A stretch of 64,000 nucleotides of DNA from the NCBI GenBank assembly GCA_028872875.1, contig JAGWOC010000006.1, positions 1-64,000 of the forward strand. The letters run 5' to 3'. Of this stretch, positions 40,639 through 49,147 are shown in pieces. A program made the translations under genes and the position numbers. Within the stretch, counting starts at the first letter, position 1. Every line of letters starts with the position of its first letter. The DNA is from Chloroflexota bacterium. Its GTDB lineage: Bacteria > Chloroflexota > Dehalococcoidia > DSTF01 > JACRBR01. The notes under the pieces were generated by a model that worked only from the letters and a program-made list of their open reading frames with translations, was not told the origin of the DNA and made no database searches.

Positions 40639-41457
40639 TTATTCGACCAACCGCCCGGCCTCGACGTACGGGTGCGGGCCATCGAAGTCGCCGATGAACG
40701 CCGTGTGACTCACGAGCTGCGCGCCGTCCCAGTAGTGCAGTTGATATCCAGGCGGCTCCATCACGAAGCCGGCGGCCGTGTTGGGACGGAGTTCGAGTTC
40801 CGTCTGGTGTGCTGCGCCCGGGCAGGTCGAGGCGAGCGTGCCGCGAAACCGTGCGTGGATCGCCCGGTGCAGGTGCCCGCACAAGATGCGCTCCACCTGC
40901 GAGTGCCGTGCCACGACCTCTCCGAACGCATCGATGTCGGCAAGGCCGATGAAGTCCATGATTGCGATGCCGGTCTTGAACGGCGGATGATGCATGAAGA
41001 TGACGGTCGGCTTCTCCGGCGCCTCAGCAAGGCGCGCTTCGAGCCAGCGCAGGCGTTCGGCACACAGGACGCCGCCCCCCAGCCCCGGCACGACCGAGTC
41101 GAGGCCGATCAGACGCAGCGGGTACTGGTCGATGGTGTAGTGCAGGAACTCGCCGGCTTGCGGCAGGTAGTCGTGATCCCGGAACGCGTCGCGCAGCGCG
41201 CCGCGCTCATCGTGGTTGCCAGGAATGACGTAGACCGGCATCGTCAGCGGCGCCAGCAGCGTGCGCAGGTGGCGATACTCCTCCGGCCGGCCCTTGTCGG
41301 TCAGGTCGCCGGTGACGAGCACGACATCCGGAAGCGGGTCGAGCCGCATCACCTGCGCGATGCAGCGTTCCAGATGCGCCGCCGTGTCAACCCTGCGATA
41401 GGCGAGCGTGCCGGGTTCACGAATGTGCGTGTCCGTGATCTGGGCGATCAGCATCAC
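40639..41457 (-). CDS. Metallophosphoesterase (CpdA / 3',5'-cyclic-nucleotide phosphodiesterase-like)
   Basis: MMLIAQITDTHIREPG...VVLVTGDLTDKGRPEEY...VYVIPGNHDERGAL...VIFMHHPPFKTG...RILCGHLHRAI. Confidence 0.9.
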   Translation of the reverse strand: MMLIAQITDTHIREPGTLAYRRVDTAAHLERCIAQVMRLDPLPDVVLVTGDLTDKGRPEEYRHLRTLLAPLTMPVYVIPGNHDERGALRDAFRDHDYLPQAGEFLHYTIDQYPLRLIGLDSVVPGLGGGVLCAERLRWLEARLAEAPEKPTVIFMHHPPFKTGIAIMDFIGLADIDAFGEVVARHSQVERILCGHLHRAIHARFRGTLASTCPGAAHQTELELRPNTAAGFVMEPPGYQLHYWDGAQLVSHTAFIGDFDGPHPYVEAGRLVE

Positions 41458-42134
41458 GTCGCCTCCTCGTCAGGGCCTTCGGCCCCTTGCCTGCCGGCGC
41501 CTGACGCGCGGATGAACTGCACGAGCATCGCCACTTCTTCGGTCAGTCGTCCGCGGAAGTCGGGCCCGGAGAACGGCAGATGGCCGTCCGAGGCGCGCAG
41601 GGTGAGCATCCTGTCCATGAAGGCGCCAAACACGAGATCGACGAGCATGCGCGAAAACGGCGCCGCCAGGCTCGCGTCGGCCTGGCCGCGCTCCGCGTAC
41701 TTGAGGAAGAGCCGTTCCACGCCTCTTCGCCAGCGGTCCATGAACGACTGATGCACCTCGAGGGCGAGTGAATCGCCGACGAGCACCTCCGTGAAGACCA
41801 CCCGCAGGAAGTCGGCGTTCTGCGCCCAGAGGTCGGCGCTCGCGAGGGCGTTCAACTGGAACTGCCGCTCCATCGCGATTGCACCGGGCAGATGCTCAAG
41901 GAGGTCGAGCGCCTGCGGGAACCCTCGCTCTTCGTACAGCGCCTCCAGGATCTCCCGCTTCGACGCGAAGTGGTTGTAGAGCGACGCGTCGGTGACGCCG
42001 ACGGCCGCGGCAAGCTGCTTCATCGACGTGTTCGCGTAGCCGCGGTCGGCGAAGAGCCGCTCGGCGGCGGAGATGATGGCGCGCCGGCGGTCCCTGGGCC
42101 GCCTGCGCGGGCTGAGTGGCGTTTGTCGGGTCAC
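41454..42134 (-). CDS. TetR/AcrR family transcriptional regulator
   Basis: RRAIISAAERLFADRGYANTSMKQLAAAVGVTDASLYNHFASKREILEALYEE; GTG start; 4-nt overlap with the metallophosphoesterase. Confidence 0.95.
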   Translation of the reverse strand: MTRQTPLSPRRRPRDRRRAIISAAERLFADRGYANTSMKQLAAAVGVTDASLYNHFASKREILEALYEERGFPQALDLLEHLPGAIAMERQFQLNALASADLWAQNADFLRVVFTEVLVGDSLALEVHQSFMDRWRRGVERLFLKYAERGQADASLAAPFSRMLVDLVFGAFMDRMLTLRASDGHLPFSGPDFRGRLTEEVAMLVQFIRASGAGRQGAEGPDEEAT

Positions 42135-42146
42135 GAGGCTAGCTTT

Positions 42147-42161
42147 CTAAGCGTTCGCTAG
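42147..42161. promoter_or_regulatory. Candidate TetR operator 1
   Basis: CTAAGCGTTCGCTAG imperfect palindrome 13 nt upstream of the tetR start. Confidence 0.65.
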
Positions 42162-42204
42162 TTTAGACCAGCAGCGATCGGCATGTCAAACCTGAAATTG
42201 GGGA

Positions 42205-42233
42205 TTGACAGCCGGCGTCTGGCGGCCATAAAC
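42205..42233 (+). promoter_or_regulatory. Candidate sigma70-type promoter for acyl-CoA cluster
   Basis: TTGACA (42205-42210), 16-17 nt spacer, CATAAA/ATAAAC. Confidence 0.55.
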
Positions 42234-42247
42234 TAGCGCACGCTAAC
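42233..42247. promoter_or_regulatory. Candidate TetR operator 2
   Basis: CTAGCGCACGCTAAC; matches reverse complement of operator 1 (CTAGCGAACGCTTAG) and abuts the -10. Confidence 0.65.
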
Positions 42248-42267
42248 TTGCCGCTCAGGATCCAACC

Positions 42268-43812
42268 ATGCAGAGCCCCTGGCACACGCTTCAGCCCTAC
42301 CCCGAGTTCCCGCTCTTCCACTTCCTGGAGACGGCGGCCGCGGGCCCTTCCGATCGGCCGGCGCTGCTGACGCCCGACGGCGAGCGCTGGACATTCGGCC
42401 AGGTCTGTGACGGGGCGCGCCGGGTGGCGCAGATGCTCCGGCCGTACGTTGGCCGGGGCGACCGCGTGCTATTCCTCGCGCCCAACTCGCCCGCGTACGC
42501 GACGGCGGTGTACGGCGCGATGATGGCGGGCGGCACGGCGGTGCCGTTGAATCCGCTCCTGAAGCCCGACGAACTGCGCCGCATCGCCGCCGACGTCGAG
42601 CCGGCGGTGGCCTTCGTCGCGGGAGGCGCACAGGCGCTGGTAGAGTCGCTCCGTCCGGAACTGCCGTCGCTGCGGAGCGTCTTCGATCTCGGCACCCTCT
42701 GGAGCGACCTTGAAGGCGTGCCCGCGAGAGCGGACAGCGTGCCGCTGGACGCGCGCGAGGATCTCGCGGCGCTGCCCTTCTCGAGCGGTACCACGGGACT
42801 GCCGAAAGGGGTGATGCTCTCCCATTTCAACCTCGTCGCCAACGTCCGCCAAACGCTGGCGACTGGCATGACGCCGCCGTACAACACGCTCCTCAACTAT
42901 ATGCCGTTCTTCCACGTCTACGGATTCGCCTCGCTGATGGGCATGGCGTTCGCGCTGGGCGTGCCCCAGGTGATCGTGTCCCGCTTCGACCCTGAGTTGA
43001 TCCTCCGCCTGGCCGCGCTCCACGAGGTACACACACTCTACGCGCCGCCGCCGGCGCTGCGCGCGCTGGTGGCCGCGCGGCGGGCGGGCGGCCAGGCTAC
43101 GCCCTCCGTGCGTGCGATCGTCACGGGCGCCGCGCCCACGCCGCTCGATCTCGCGCGCGAAGCGGCGGAGGCGTTCGGCGTCGCGGTGGCGCAGCCATAC
43201 GGTCTGTCCGAGGCGACAGCGGCCACGAACATGAACCCGTTTCATCGCATCAAGCCCGTTACGGTTGGCCCGCCGCTGCCCGACACCGAGGAGAAGATCG
43301 TCGATCCGGAAACCGGGGCCGAGCAGCGGACAGGATCCGTTGGCGAGGTTTGGATCCGCGGCCCGCAGGTGATGCGCGGCTACTGGCGGCAGCCCGAGGC
43401 GACAGCCGCCTGTCTGATGCCTGACGGCTGGCTCCGCACCGGCGATCTGGGCAAGCTCGACGAAGACGGCTACCTGCAGATCGTCGACCGGCTGAAGGAC
43501 ATGATCCGCTACAAGGGACACCAGGTGGCACCGTTCGAACTGGAGAGCGTGCTGCTCGAACATCCCGCCGTCGCCGACGTATGCGTCATCCCCAGGCCTG
43601 ACGTCGACGCCGGAGAGGTCCCGAAGGCGTGCGTCGTGCTCGAGCCGGGAGCCGCCGCTACGGCCGAGGCGCTGATGGCCTTCGTCGCCGAGCGCGTGAA
43701 CCCGATGAGCCGCATCCGCGACGTGGAGTTCATCGATGCGATCCCGCGCAATCCATCCGGCAAAGTCCTGCGCCGCGAGCTCATCGAGCGCGAGCGCGCC
43801 AGAACAGCGTGA
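42268..43812 (+). CDS. AMP-binding acyl-CoA synthetase
   Basis: LPFSSGTTGLPKGVMLSHFNL...QPYGLSEATAATNMNP...GYWRQPEATAACLMPDGWLRTGDLGKLDEDGYLQIVDRLKDMIRYKGHQVAPFELE...PRNPSGKVLRREL. Confidence 0.96.
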   Translation: MQSPWHTLQPYPEFPLFHFLETAAAGPSDRPALLTPDGERWTFGQVCDGARRVAQMLRPYVGRGDRVLFLAPNSPAYATAVYGAMMAGGTAVPLNPLLKPDELRRIAADVEPAVAFVAGGAQALVESLRPELPSLRSVFDLGTLWSDLEGVPARADSVPLDAREDLAALPFSSGTTGLPKGVMLSHFNLVANVRQTLATGMTPPYNTLLNYMPFFHVYGFASLMGMAFALGVPQVIVSRFDPELILRLAALHEVHTLYAPPPALRALVAARRAGGQATPSVRAIVTGAAPTPLDLAREAAEAFGVAVAQPYGLSEATAATNMNPFHRIKPVTVGPPLPDTEEKIVDPETGAEQRTGSVGEVWIRGPQVMRGYWRQPEATAACLMPDGWLRTGDLGKLDEDGYLQIVDRLKDMIRYKGHQVAPFELESVLLEHPAVADVCVIPRPDVDAGEVPKACVVLEPGAAATAEALMAFVAERVNPMSRIRDVEFIDAIPRNPSGKVLRRELIERERARTA

Positions 43813-43836
43813 CAAGTTCCGTGAAGGAGACTGCCC

Positions 43837-44637
43837 GTGCCTGATTACAGCGACTACCAGTATCTGACCGTCGAACGCCGGGACGGCGGCGTGGCGGTGC
43901 TGACGTTGAACCGCCCGGAGAAGCGCAACGCCATCAACAACGATATGCACTCCGAGCTCGAGCGAGTCTTCCTCCAGATCGGCGCCGACGAGCAGGTCCG
44001 CGCGCTCGTGTTGACGGGCGCCGGCACGGCGTTCTGCGCGGGCGGAGACGCCCGGTCGATGGAGGACGGGTCGTTCGTGCCATCCGGTCCGGCGACGCCG
44101 TTCCGCGCGGTGCGCACGCTGCTCCACAACCTGCTGGAGATCGAACAGCCGGTCGTGGCCGCCGTCAACGGCGACGCCGCCGGTCTCGGCGCGAACATCG
44201 CGCTGTACTGCGACGTGATCATCGCGTCGGAGACGGCGCGCTTCGCCGACACGCACACCCGCATGGGACTCGTCGCCGGGGATGGCGGCGTCATCATCTG
44301 GCCGCTGCTCATCGGCTGGGCGAAGGCGAAGGAGTACCTGCTTACCGGCGACTGGATTACCGGCGCGCAGGGACAGCAGATGGGACTCGTCAACTACGCC
44401 GTGCCTCAGGATCAGGTCATACCCACGGCGATGGAGTGGGCGCAGCGTCTGGCAGCGGGCGCGCCAAAGGCAATGCGCTGGACGAAGTACTCGATGAACC
44501 GCATCCTTCGCGACCAGATCAACCTCGCGCTCGACGTCTCCACGTTCTTGGAGGCGGCCACGATGTACAGCGCCGACCTCAAGGAAGCCGCGTCGGCGTT
44601 CTTCGAGAAGCGTGCGCCCAAGTTCACGGGAGAGTAG
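43837..44637 (+). CDS. Enoyl-CoA hydratase/isomerase family protein
   Basis: VAVLTLNRPEKRNAINNDMHSEL...VLTGAGTAFCAGGD...AAVNGDAAGLGANIALYCDVIIASETARFADTHTRMGLVAGDGG. Confidence 0.94.
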   Translation: MPDYSDYQYLTVERRDGGVAVLTLNRPEKRNAINNDMHSELERVFLQIGADEQVRALVLTGAGTAFCAGGDARSMEDGSFVPSGPATPFRAVRTLLHNLLEIEQPVVAAVNGDAAGLGANIALYCDVIIASETARFADTHTRMGLVAGDGGVIIWPLLIGWAKAKEYLLTGDWITGAQGQQMGLVNYAVPQDQVIPTAMEWAQRLAAGAPKAMRWTKYSMNRILRDQINLALDVSTFLEAATMYSADLKEAASAFFEKRAPKFTGE

Positions 44638-44648
44638 GAGTCGCGACC

Positions 44649-45620
44649 ATGATCCGCACACCCATCACCGAACTGCTCGGCATCGAGCACCCGATCATCC
44701 AGGCCGGCATGGGGAGCGTCGCCGGGTCCGAACTGGCGGCCGCCGTCTGCAACGCGGGCGGGCTCGGTGTGCTCGGCGCGGCGTTCTGGCCGCCCGACCA
44801 GCTCCGCAGCGAGATCCGCCGTGTCAAGTCGCTCACCGACAAGCCGTACGCCGTCGATCTGCTCGTCGCCGAGGGCGCGCCGGGGATGGAAGAGCTGTTG
44901 AAGGTGATCTTCGACGAGCAGGTTCCCGTGTTCATCTCCGGGCTCGGCAGCCCGGGCGCGGTCGTCAGCGAAATGCACCGCCGCGGCATGAAGGTGCTGG
45001 CGATGGTCGGGACGGTGCGCCACGCGCGGCGCTGCGTCGACGCCGGCGTCGACGCAGTCGTGGCGCAGGGCACGGAGGCGGGCGGCCACACCGGCCGCGT
45101 CGCGACGTTCCCGCTCGTGCCTGCGGTCGTGGACGCCGTGAGGCCGGTGCCGGTCGCCGCCGCGGGCGGCATCGCGGACGGGCGCGGTCTTGTGGCGGCG
45201 CTGGCGCTCGGTGCATCGGCCGCAGTCGTCGGCACGCGCTTCGTCGCCACGCGGGAGGCGCACGGACACGAAGCCTACAAGCAACGCATCGTCGCCGCGT
45301 CGGAGGAGGACACCGTGGTGACGAAGGTCTACACCGGCAAGAGCTGCCGGGTCATCCCGAACGGCTACATCGACGGATGGGCCGGGCGAGAAGGCGAAGT
45401 CGAGCGCTTCCCGGCGCAGCTTCTGAAGAATTGGGCGCACATGGAGGCCGCGATCGAAGGCGGCGACACCGATACGGGCATCATGCCAGCCGGCCAGATT
45501 TCTGGCGTCGTCCGGTCGGTCGAAAGCGCCGGCGACATCGTGCGCCGGATGATGGCGGAGGCCGAGGCGATCATCACCGGCCTCGCCAGCGCACGGCTGA
45601 CCGCAGCGGGCAAAGGATAG
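44649..45620 (+). CDS. Nitronate monooxygenase / NPD-like FMN oxidoreductase
   Basis: TPITELLGIEHPIIQAGMGSVAGSELAAAVCNAGGLGVLGAAF...GVDAVVAQGTEAGGHTGRV...VPVAAAGGIADGRGLVAALALGASAAVVGTRFVAT. Confidence 0.93.
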   Translation: MIRTPITELLGIEHPIIQAGMGSVAGSELAAAVCNAGGLGVLGAAFWPPDQLRSEIRRVKSLTDKPYAVDLLVAEGAPGMEELLKVIFDEQVPVFISGLGSPGAVVSEMHRRGMKVLAMVGTVRHARRCVDAGVDAVVAQGTEAGGHTGRVATFPLVPAVVDAVRPVPVAAAGGIADGRGLVAALALGASAAVVGTRFVATREAHGHEAYKQRIVAASEEDTVVTKVYTGKSCRVIPNGYIDGWAGREGEVERFPAQLLKNWAHMEAAIEGGDTDTGIMPAGQISGVVRSVESAGDIVRRMMAEAEAIITGLASARLTAAGKG

Positions 45621-45626
45621 CGGCGC

Positions 45627-46409
45627 GTGGAGTCGAAGCACGTCCTGTTCGAACGGCGGGACCGCGTGGCGCTGATCACCGTCAACCGGCCCGACCGGAT
45701 GAACGCCATCGATCCGGCGACGAGCGCCGAGCTGTTGCGAGCCTTCGAGGCGTTCCGCGATGACGACGCATTGTGGGCAGCGGTGCTGACCGGCGCGGGC
45801 GACCGCGCGTTCTCCGCCGGCGCCGACCTGGTGGCCATGGCGGCAGCCAGCGCGCGCGGCGAAGCGCCCGACCTGCGCGTGCCGTTCGGCGGCATCACCC
45901 GGAAGTTCGACTGCTGGAAGCCGATCGTCGCGGCGATCAACGGGCACTGCCTCGCCGGCGGACTGGAACTCGCGCTCTGCTGCGACATCCGCATCGCCGC
46001 CGGGCACGCGCAGTTCGGCCTGCCGGAGGTGACGCGCGCGATCATCCCAGGCGCCGGCGGCACGCAGCGGCTGCTTCGCGCCATCCCGTCCGCGGCAGCC
46101 ATGCAACTGCTGCTCACGGGCGGCCGCTTCGACGCGCAGTGGGCGCTGCGCGTTGGTCTGGTGTCGGAAGTTGTCGCCGCGGACCGTCTCCTGCCGCGCG
46201 CGCTCGAGATCGCGGATGAGATCTGCCGCAACGGACCGCTCGCCGTGCGGGCGGCGAAGGAAGCCGCGCTGCGGGGCCGTGAGACGACGATTGAAGAGGG
46301 CCTGCGGATCGAAAACGAGAAGGGCCGCGAGGTGATCGCGACCGCGGACGCCCGCGAGGGCCCCAGGGCATTCGCCGAAAAGCGCGCGCCACGCTACGAG
46401 GGCCGCTGA
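45627..46409 (+). CDS. Enoyl-CoA hydratase/isomerase family protein
   Basis: VALITVNRPDRMNAIDPATSAEL...AVLTGAGDRAFSAGADL...AAINGHCLAGGLELALCCDIRIAAGHAQFGLPEVTRAIIPGAGGTQRL. Confidence 0.95.
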   Translation: MESKHVLFERRDRVALITVNRPDRMNAIDPATSAELLRAFEAFRDDDALWAAVLTGAGDRAFSAGADLVAMAAASARGEAPDLRVPFGGITRKFDCWKPIVAAINGHCLAGGLELALCCDIRIAAGHAQFGLPEVTRAIIPGAGGTQRLLRAIPSAAAMQLLLTGGRFDAQWALRVGLVSEVVAADRLLPRALEIADEICRNGPLAVRAAKEAALRGRETTIEEGLRIENEKGREVIATADAREGPRAFAEKRAPRYEGR

Positions 46410-46410
46410 G

Positions 46411-47457
46411 TTGGAGACGACGATGCTGGCCGCCCGCTTCTATGCGCCCGGCGAACCACTTCGCGTCGAGGAGGTGCCGATGCCGGCGGCCGGCCCCGGC
46501 CAGGTGCTCGTTCGCGTGACCGCGTGCGGCATCTGCGGGTCGGACGTTCACTTTGTCGAGGGGCGTGCGCTGGTCGCCGCGACGCCGATTACGCTCGGGC
46601 ACGAGCCAGCCGGGGTCGTCGTCGAGACGGGTGCGGACGTGACTGACATCGCGCCCGGCCAGCGGGTCGTTGTCCGCCCGGGCGCGGGCTGCGGCCGCTG
46701 CCGCGCCTGCGCATCCGGGCGGGACAGCCTGTGCGAGCGCACGCGCGTGTTGGGCATGCACGTGGATGGCGGGCTCGCGGAGTACCTGGCTGCGGACGCG
46801 TTGAGCCTTATTCCCGTGCCGGACGGTGTGCCGCTGGAACAAGCGGCGATCATCAGCGACGCAGTCGCGACGCCGTATCACGCACTCGTCGAACGAGGCG
46901 CGTTACAGGCCGGCGAGTCCGTGGCCGTCTTCGGCTGCGGCGGGTTGGGCACGCACGCCGTGCAACTGGCCCGGCTTGCGGGCGCGGCGACGGTGATCGC
47001 CGTCGACGTGCGCGCGTCGGCGCTGGATCGGGCGCGCCGTGCCGGCGCCGACATCGCGATCGACCCGAACCAGGAGCGCCCGGCGCGCCGCATCCGCGAG
47101 CTTGTTGGAGGCGTTGACCTGGCGCTGGAGTGCGTCGGTCGCGCGGATACGATCGGCGAGGCGGTCAAGAGCCTTTGCCGCGGCGGGCGAGCGGTCGTCG
47201 TGGGCATGGGGCCGGACGCGATCCAGTTGCCGCCGCCCAACGTGTTCACCTGGAGTGAGCACGCGCTCATCGGCTCGTTCGGCAGCACTGCGGCCCACGT
47301 GCGGCGCCTGCTGGGCATGGCCGCGTCGGGCCGTCTCGATCTTTCGGCCTCGGTGACAGCGGTGCTCCCACTGAGCGACGTCAACGCCGGCCTCGACATG
47401 CTGCGGGCGCCCGGCGGCGACGCGGGGCGAGTCGTCGTGCAGCCCGGGCGAGAGTAG
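46411..47457 (+). CDS. Zinc-dependent medium-chain alcohol dehydrogenase
   Basis: VRVTACGICGSDVHFVEGRALVAATPITLGHEPAGVVVETGADVTDIAPGQRVVVRPGAGCGRCRACASGRDSLCER...VAVFGCGGLGTHAVQLARLAGA. Start TTG 46411 or ATG 46423. Confidence 0.95.
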   Translation: METTMLAARFYAPGEPLRVEEVPMPAAGPGQVLVRVTACGICGSDVHFVEGRALVAATPITLGHEPAGVVVETGADVTDIAPGQRVVVRPGAGCGRCRACASGRDSLCERTRVLGMHVDGGLAEYLAADALSLIPVPDGVPLEQAAIISDAVATPYHALVERGALQAGESVAVFGCGGLGTHAVQLARLAGAATVIAVDVRASALDRARRAGADIAIDPNQERPARRIRELVGGVDLALECVGRADTIGEAVKSLCRGGRAVVVGMGPDAIQLPPPNVFTWSEHALIGSFGSTAAHVRRLLGMAASGRLDLSASVTAVLPLSDVNAGLDMLRAPGGDAGRVVVQPGRE

Positions 47458-47466
47458 GGGACGCCT

Positions 47467-48324
47467 ATGCGGAAGTACGAGCTGACCCCGCCGTCACGCC
47501 ACATCGGACACTACGTGGAGAGCGGCGACTGGAGCGACTACTGGCGCACAGCTATCAGCCTCGCGCGCGACGGCCGCATCCTGGTCCGCGGCTATCCGGT
47601 CGAGGAGATCATCGAACGCCTGACATCGACGGAAGCCCACTGGCTGCTGCTCAAAGGGGAACTGCCGACGGTGCGGGAGGCCGCGATCTTCGATGCGTGC
47701 CTCCGCTCCGGCATGGACCAGCAGTTCATCAGCTCGGCGGCCGCCGCGACCCGCTTCGCGGCGTCCGCATCGCAATCGCCCGTGAGCGCCGTCGCTGCCG
47801 GCATGCTGGCGACCGGAACCGTGACCGGATCGCCGCGTCCCGCCATGGAGCTGTTGTACGCGGCGGCGGCGAGGATGGCCGAGCAGGACCTCGCGCGTGA
47901 GGAGGCGGCACTCGCGATCGTCGCGGAGTACCGGGCGCGCCGCGAACTCGTACCAGGCTTCGGCCACCCACTGCATCGTGCCGGCGACGAGCCGCGCGCC
48001 GCCGCGCTGCGCCGCGTCGTCGAGCGCACCGGCGGATGGGGCGAGCACGGCCTGCTGCTCGACGCGATCCACGCGGCCCTCGAGGAGGCGCTGTCCCGCC
48101 CCCTGACCATCAACCTGGCAGGCATGCTTGCCGCGGTGTACAGCGACCTGGACTTCGACCCGCTGATGGCGGAAGGCATCTCGGCTATCGAATACGGATG
48201 GGCGCTCGTCGCGCACGCCGTCGAGGAAATCCGCGATGGTGTGCCATTGCGGATCATCCCGGACGCGCTCGGCGCGGAGTACACGGGTCCACCGGAGCGG
48301 CACATTCCTGATCGAAACGGCTGA
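47467..48324 (+). CDS. Citrate synthase-like / citryl-CoA lyase family protein
   Basis: GRILVRGYPVEEIIERLTSTEAHWLLLKGELPT...LVPGFGHPLHRAGDEPRAAALRRVVERTGGWGEHGLLLDAIHAALEEALSRPLTINLAGMLAAVYSDLDFDPLMAEGIS. Confidence 0.82.
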   Translation: MRKYELTPPSRHIGHYVESGDWSDYWRTAISLARDGRILVRGYPVEEIIERLTSTEAHWLLLKGELPTVREAAIFDACLRSGMDQQFISSAAAATRFAASASQSPVSAVAAGMLATGTVTGSPRPAMELLYAAAARMAEQDLAREEAALAIVAEYRARRELVPGFGHPLHRAGDEPRAAALRRVVERTGGWGEHGLLLDAIHAALEEALSRPLTINLAGMLAAVYSDLDFDPLMAEGISAIEYGWALVAHAVEEIRDGVPLRIIPDALGAEYTGPPERHIPDRNG

Positions 48325-48351
48325 GACGCGCGAGCGAAAGGATCGAGCAAC

Positions 48352-49137
48352 ATGAGCTTCAAGAACATCCTCCTGGAAGAGAATCAGTCAATAAGGACCA
48401 TCACGTTGAACCGGCCCGAACGCATGAACGCCATCAGCACGGACACCGTGCCCGAGCTGATCGAAGCGCTCCGCATCGTCGCAGCCGATGAGGAGGCGCG
48501 CGTGCTCGTCATCACTGGCGCGGGCGACCGCGCCTTCTCGGCAGGCGCCGACGTGTCCGACATGGTGCGCCGCACGGCACCTGAGGCCGCCGCGATCGTT
48601 CGCCTGTATCTGGACTACATCCGGGCGATCCGCGAGTTGCCCATTCCCGTCATCGCGAAGGTGAACGGCGTCGCCGCCGGCGGCGGCTGCTGCACCGCGC
48701 TCGCGAGCGATATCCGCATCGCGTCGGACCGCGCTCGCTTCGGCTTCGTATTCGTGCGCGTGGGGCTCACCGGGGCGGATATGGGCGCCACGTACTTCCT
48801 GCCGCGACTCGTCGGCTTCGGCCGGGCGACCGAGCTGCTCCTGAACGGCGACGTGATAGACGCGCAGGAGGCGTATCGCATCGGCCTCGCGAACCGCGTT
48901 GTACCGCACGAGGACCTCGATCGTGTCGTCGACGAGTACGCGAGCCGGCTCGCGGCCGGGCCGCCCCTGGCCCTGAAGCTGACGAAGTCCGCGCTGAACG
49001 CCAGCCTCGACCGTGACATGGCGGCCGAGTTCGACTTCGAGACGTACGCACAGACGCTCTGCATCATCTCGGAAGACCATCTGGAGGGCGCGCAGGCGTT
49101 TCGCGAGAAGCGCGCGCCGGCGTTCGTAGGGCGCTGA
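48352..49137 (+). CDS. Enoyl-CoA hydratase/isomerase family protein
   Basis: IRTITLNRPERMNAISTDTVPEL...VITGAGDRAFSAGADVSD...AKVNGVAAGGGCCTALASDIRIASDRARFGFVFVRVGLTGADMGATYFLPRLVG. Confidence 0.95.
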   Translation: MSFKNILLEENQSIRTITLNRPERMNAISTDTVPELIEALRIVAADEEARVLVITGAGDRAFSAGADVSDMVRRTAPEAAAIVRLYLDYIRAIRELPIPVIAKVNGVAAGGGCCTALASDIRIASDRARFGFVFVRVGLTGADMGATYFLPRLVGFGRATELLLNGDVIDAQEAYRIGLANRVVPHEDLDRVVDEYASRLAAGPPLALKLTKSALNASLDRDMAAEFDFETYAQTLCIISEDHLEGAQAFREKRAPAFVGR

Positions 49138-49147
49138 CGGAGGTGCG

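Noticed and set aside
42469-44661. 730-aa minus-strand ORF
   Set aside because: Antisense to the acyl-CoA synthetase and enoyl-CoA hydratase genes.
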